Positions 62,043 through 64,000 of a stretch of 64,000 bases of DNA are shown here, one piece after another. The notes beneath the pieces were generated by a model, which saw only the letters and a list, made by a program, of their open reading frames with translations, searched no databases and had not been told where the DNA came from. The stretch lies in contig SUYA01000002.1 of NCBI GenBank assembly GCA_015060695.1, positions 307,565-371,564 on the forward strand. Reading direction: 5' to 3'. Source of the stretch: Mediterranea massiliensis (GTDB lineage: Bacteria > Bacteroidota > Bacteroidia > Bacteroidales > Bacteroidaceae). Position numbers and translations under genes: made by a program. Every line of letters starts with the position of its first letter. Positions within the stretch are counted from its first letter, which is position 1.

Positions 62043-62879
62043 TCACCAACGGTTAATAATTTCCATCTCTTTGTAACGATAGTAGGCTACCACCCAATTG
62101 AAAAGGGTAAAAAGCAGGAAAAAAACAAATATCAGATTGGTAAACGTCATCGGCTCCATCCCAAAAGGAAGTGCCATGGTAGATGGAAGCACCTCTTCGG
62201 TAAGCCAAGTCGATATCAAAATAAGAGTAACCCCCGTAACCATTACAGCAGCAAAAGTTTTCAAGAAAGCATTCTTCGGCCACAAAGTACTGCCTAATAT
62301 AAAGAATGATTGGATGCAAAAATAGGCTGACACCCCCATGCGAAGCTGGATTGCATTATTAAAAAGCGTCCATTTCCTACTATCACCCCAAGGAGCATAG
62401 AAGTAATCAAGAAAAGGTATCGGCGTAATTTCCTCTACTTCCGGATAAGTAAAACTCATGACAAGGTAACGGGTATAGTCGGCCAAATAGAAGAGAAGAA
62501 AGAAAAGAAAAACATATCCCATTGTAAAAAGTGACCAACGCAGAATATACTTTTCAAACGTACTGGCCGGAGTCATCATGTCCGAGAGACGAGAAGTCTT
62601 GCTCTTCAATCGCTCCGTCAGTAGCGAGGCACTATAACAGCCCGCAAAAAGAAAAGCAAAAGTCCCAATAATCATCATGTCACTGAAACATGAATCATAA
62701 CTTAAACTTACGACAGAAGAATGATGATTTATATCCATATTTCGGACAAGAAATACCAAAGTCAAGAAACCATAAACCAACAATATACGAAGCAGATGTT
62801 TTCTCCAATCTTCACTCAACTCCTTGCGACAAAGAGAAAAGAAACGCGACCAACTGAAAAAAGTATCTTGTAATTTCAT
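62043..62879 (-). CDS. ABC transporter permease-like membrane protein
   Basis: A 278-residue protein with six predicted helices (around 33-50, 70-90, 110-135, 180-200, 210-225, 240-262). No strong family motif, but it lies 4 bases after an ABC ATPase gene and before a YtrA-type regulator, as in ABC-2-type systems. Substrate unknown. Confidence 0.78.
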   Translation of the reverse strand: MKLQDTFFSWSRFFSLCRKELSEDWRKHLLRILLVYGFLTLVFLVRNMDINHHSSVVSLSYDSCFSDMMIIGTFAFLFAGCYSASLLTERLKSKTSRLSDMMTPASTFEKYILRWSLFTMGYVFLFFLLFYLADYTRYLVMSFTYPEVEEITPIPFLDYFYAPWGDSRKWTLFNNAIQLRMGVSAYFCIQSFFILGSTLWPKNAFLKTFAAVMVTGVTLILISTWLTEEVLPSTMALPFGMEPMTFTNLIFVFFLLFTLFNWVVAYYRYKEMEIINRW

Positions 62880-62883
62880 AACA

Positions 62884-63732
62884 TCATACGGTTTTAGGGT
62901 TCAACAAAGCAGAAATCCGTTCGGGGTTCTCCAACACCGCACCAAACAGCAATTCCAAATTAATCTCAGTTTCTTCGTCACTCATATTAGGTAACATCAA
63001 CAGATTAGCTTGCAACGAAGGTATAGCATAGAGTGCTTGCGGCAAAAGGCTACGATCATCACACTCAACGAAACTAAATCGACGACAAATGTCAAACGTG
63101 GAAGCATCAAACAATACATGACGATTATCCATTATCAAAACATGATCCAATACCCTATCAATATCTCGAACCTGATGGGTAGAAATCAGAATTGTACGAT
63201 TGTCATTCATTCCAGTTGCAATCAATTTACGAAATTGACTCTTTCCTGGAATATCTAATCCATTGGAAGGTTCATCCATTAACAGCAACGAAGTATTGGC
63301 AGCCAAAGCAAAACTCATAAAAACCTTCTTCTTCTGCCCCATGGAAAGGGCACCCAAATTCAAATCAAGATTCATATCAAACAATTGCAGATAGGCTACC
63401 ATATCCTCCATACTGAAACGAGGATAAAACGGAGCATTCAACTCCATGTAATTACGCAACGAGATAGCAGGAAGTTCAAACTCTTCGGGAACCAAAAACA
63501 TATCTCTCAATGTAATGGGTAGTCGGCTACGGACATCAATTCCTCTATACAACACCTGCCCCTTTTTGGGTGTCAACAATCCACTCATCAAGTAAAGTAA
63601 AGTAGATTTGCCAGCTCCATTCTTTCCCAAAAGGCCATACACTTTCCCTTCTTCAAGCGAAAGTGAAAAGTCGCTAAGGGTATCATTCTTGCCACGATGA
63701 TAGCTAAATGATAAGTTATTAACTTGTAACAT
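62884..63732 (-). CDS. ABC transporter ATP-binding protein
   Basis: The 282-residue ATPase has Walker A GKNGAGKST (about 36-44), signature LSMGQKKK (about 130-137), Walker B LLLMDEPSNGLD and the H-loop ISTHQ. The C-terminal extension (about 210-282) is usual in ABC-2-type exporters. First gene of the operon with its own consensus promoter. Confidence 0.93.
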   Translation of the reverse strand: MLQVNNLSFSYHRGKNDTLSDFSLSLEEGKVYGLLGKNGAGKSTLLYLMSGLLTPKKGQVLYRGIDVRSRLPITLRDMFLVPEEFELPAISLRNYMELNAPFYPRFSMEDMVAYLQLFDMNLDLNLGALSMGQKKKVFMSFALAANTSLLLMDEPSNGLDIPGKSQFRKLIATGMNDNRTILISTHQVRDIDRVLDHVLIMDNRHVLFDASTFDICRRFSFVECDDRSLLPQALYAIPSLQANLLMLPNMSDEETEINLELLFGAVLENPERISALLNPKTV

Positions 63733-63791
63733 AAGGCAATAAATAAAATAATCTTTAAATAAATATAGTGTATTAGCTTGCTATTACACTG

Positions 63792-63822
63792 CAAAGGTAA
63801 GGAAGATTTTAATATTACCAAA
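63792..63822 (-). promoter_or_regulatory. Promoter of the ABC/GntR operon
   Basis: On the minus strand TTTG (63822-63819) and TACCTTTG (63799-63792) are 19 bases apart. The first start codon is 59 bases downstream. Confidence 0.75.
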
Positions 63823-63871
63823 CATTCATCTTAAAAACTTTTGCATTTTTTTCTAAAAACGATTTTTAGCA

Positions 63872-63911
63872 CAAAAAAAAGCCTCTGTCATCCATACGGA
63901 CAACAGAGGCT
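63872..63911 (-). terminator. Terminator of the rRNA operon
   Basis: On the minus strand AGCCTCTGTTGTCC pairs with GGATGACAGAGGCT (63911 down to 63880), followed by eight T residues. It follows the 5S rRNA gene by about 10 bases. Confidence 0.9.
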
Positions 63912-63921
63912 CAGAAAAAAA

Positions 63922-64000
<79 letters not shown>

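Overview
The window reads as chromosomal DNA of a gut-type Bacteroidales (Bacteroides/Phocaeicola-like). Evidence is the many TAnnTTTG -7 boxes, often with a TTG or TTTG about 20 bases upstream, plus weak Shine-Dalgarno sequences, tRNA genes without an encoded CCA, and lineage genes such as gldH, TamL/TamB, an HU-related 'histone-like' protein and a fimbrillin-type lipoprotein. I see no prophage, insertion sequence, CRISPR array or plasmid gene; this is mostly core chromosome.

Layout. 1-2760: the end of a membrane protein, a secreted-looking KduI isomerase and an MFS uronate-type transporter, closed by a terminator. 2851-2924: elongator-type tRNA-Met. 2980-6017: an unknown gene, mscS, then a PnuC-family transporter with thiamine pyrophosphokinase. 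6287-11366 (minus): threonine operon thrA - phosphoglycerate-mutase-like gene - thrC, preceded by a threonine-rich leader peptide and a terminator-like hairpin. 11587-16519: asparaginase, HU-like protein, radA and a polyferredoxin. 16556-23550: iron-sulfur aldo/keto reductase, FAD dehydrogenase, cysK, a LuxR regulator and a TonB-dependent receptor. 23691-33817: metA, U32 peptidase, cupin, YjbH-like barrel, fimbrillin lipoprotein, metF, holB, ricT, gldH. 33771-41055 (minus): rod-shape cluster purH-mreB-mreC-mreD-mrdA-rodA. 41222-46475 (minus): M13 peptidase, ABC-F ATPase, nucleotidyltransferase. 46876-55988 (minus): envelope block PPIase - M16 peptidase - TamB - TamL. 56164-58709: a small secreted protein, RluA-type synthase, fabG, a TetR regulator and initiator tRNA-fMet. 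59362-63732 (minus): ABC transporter / GntR / thioredoxin-lipoprotein operon. The window ends in the 3' part of a 5S rRNA gene on the minus strand, the tail of an rRNA operon.

The least explained content is between genes. Four intergenic sites carry palindromic or hairpin-like arrays with a 22-base period. Two are 116-base copies, in opposite orientation, of the same five-unit GTTTCC-N6-GGAAAC-N4 element (6042-6157 and 26596-26711). One is a four-unit CTACCTATAGGTAG array (46735-46814). One is a degenerate nine-unit array (58954-59151). A separate 21-base repeat lies upstream of radA (13351-13431). The shared 22-base spacing across unrelated sequences is the most interesting signal and may reflect an undescribed class of structured intergenic element.

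Functional links: several neighbouring blocks concern aspartate-family and sulfur amino acids (thrA/thrC, ansA, cysK, metA, metF), and others concern envelope building (mre/rod, Tam, lipoproteins). All functional calls come from reading the sequence; none was confirmed by database search.
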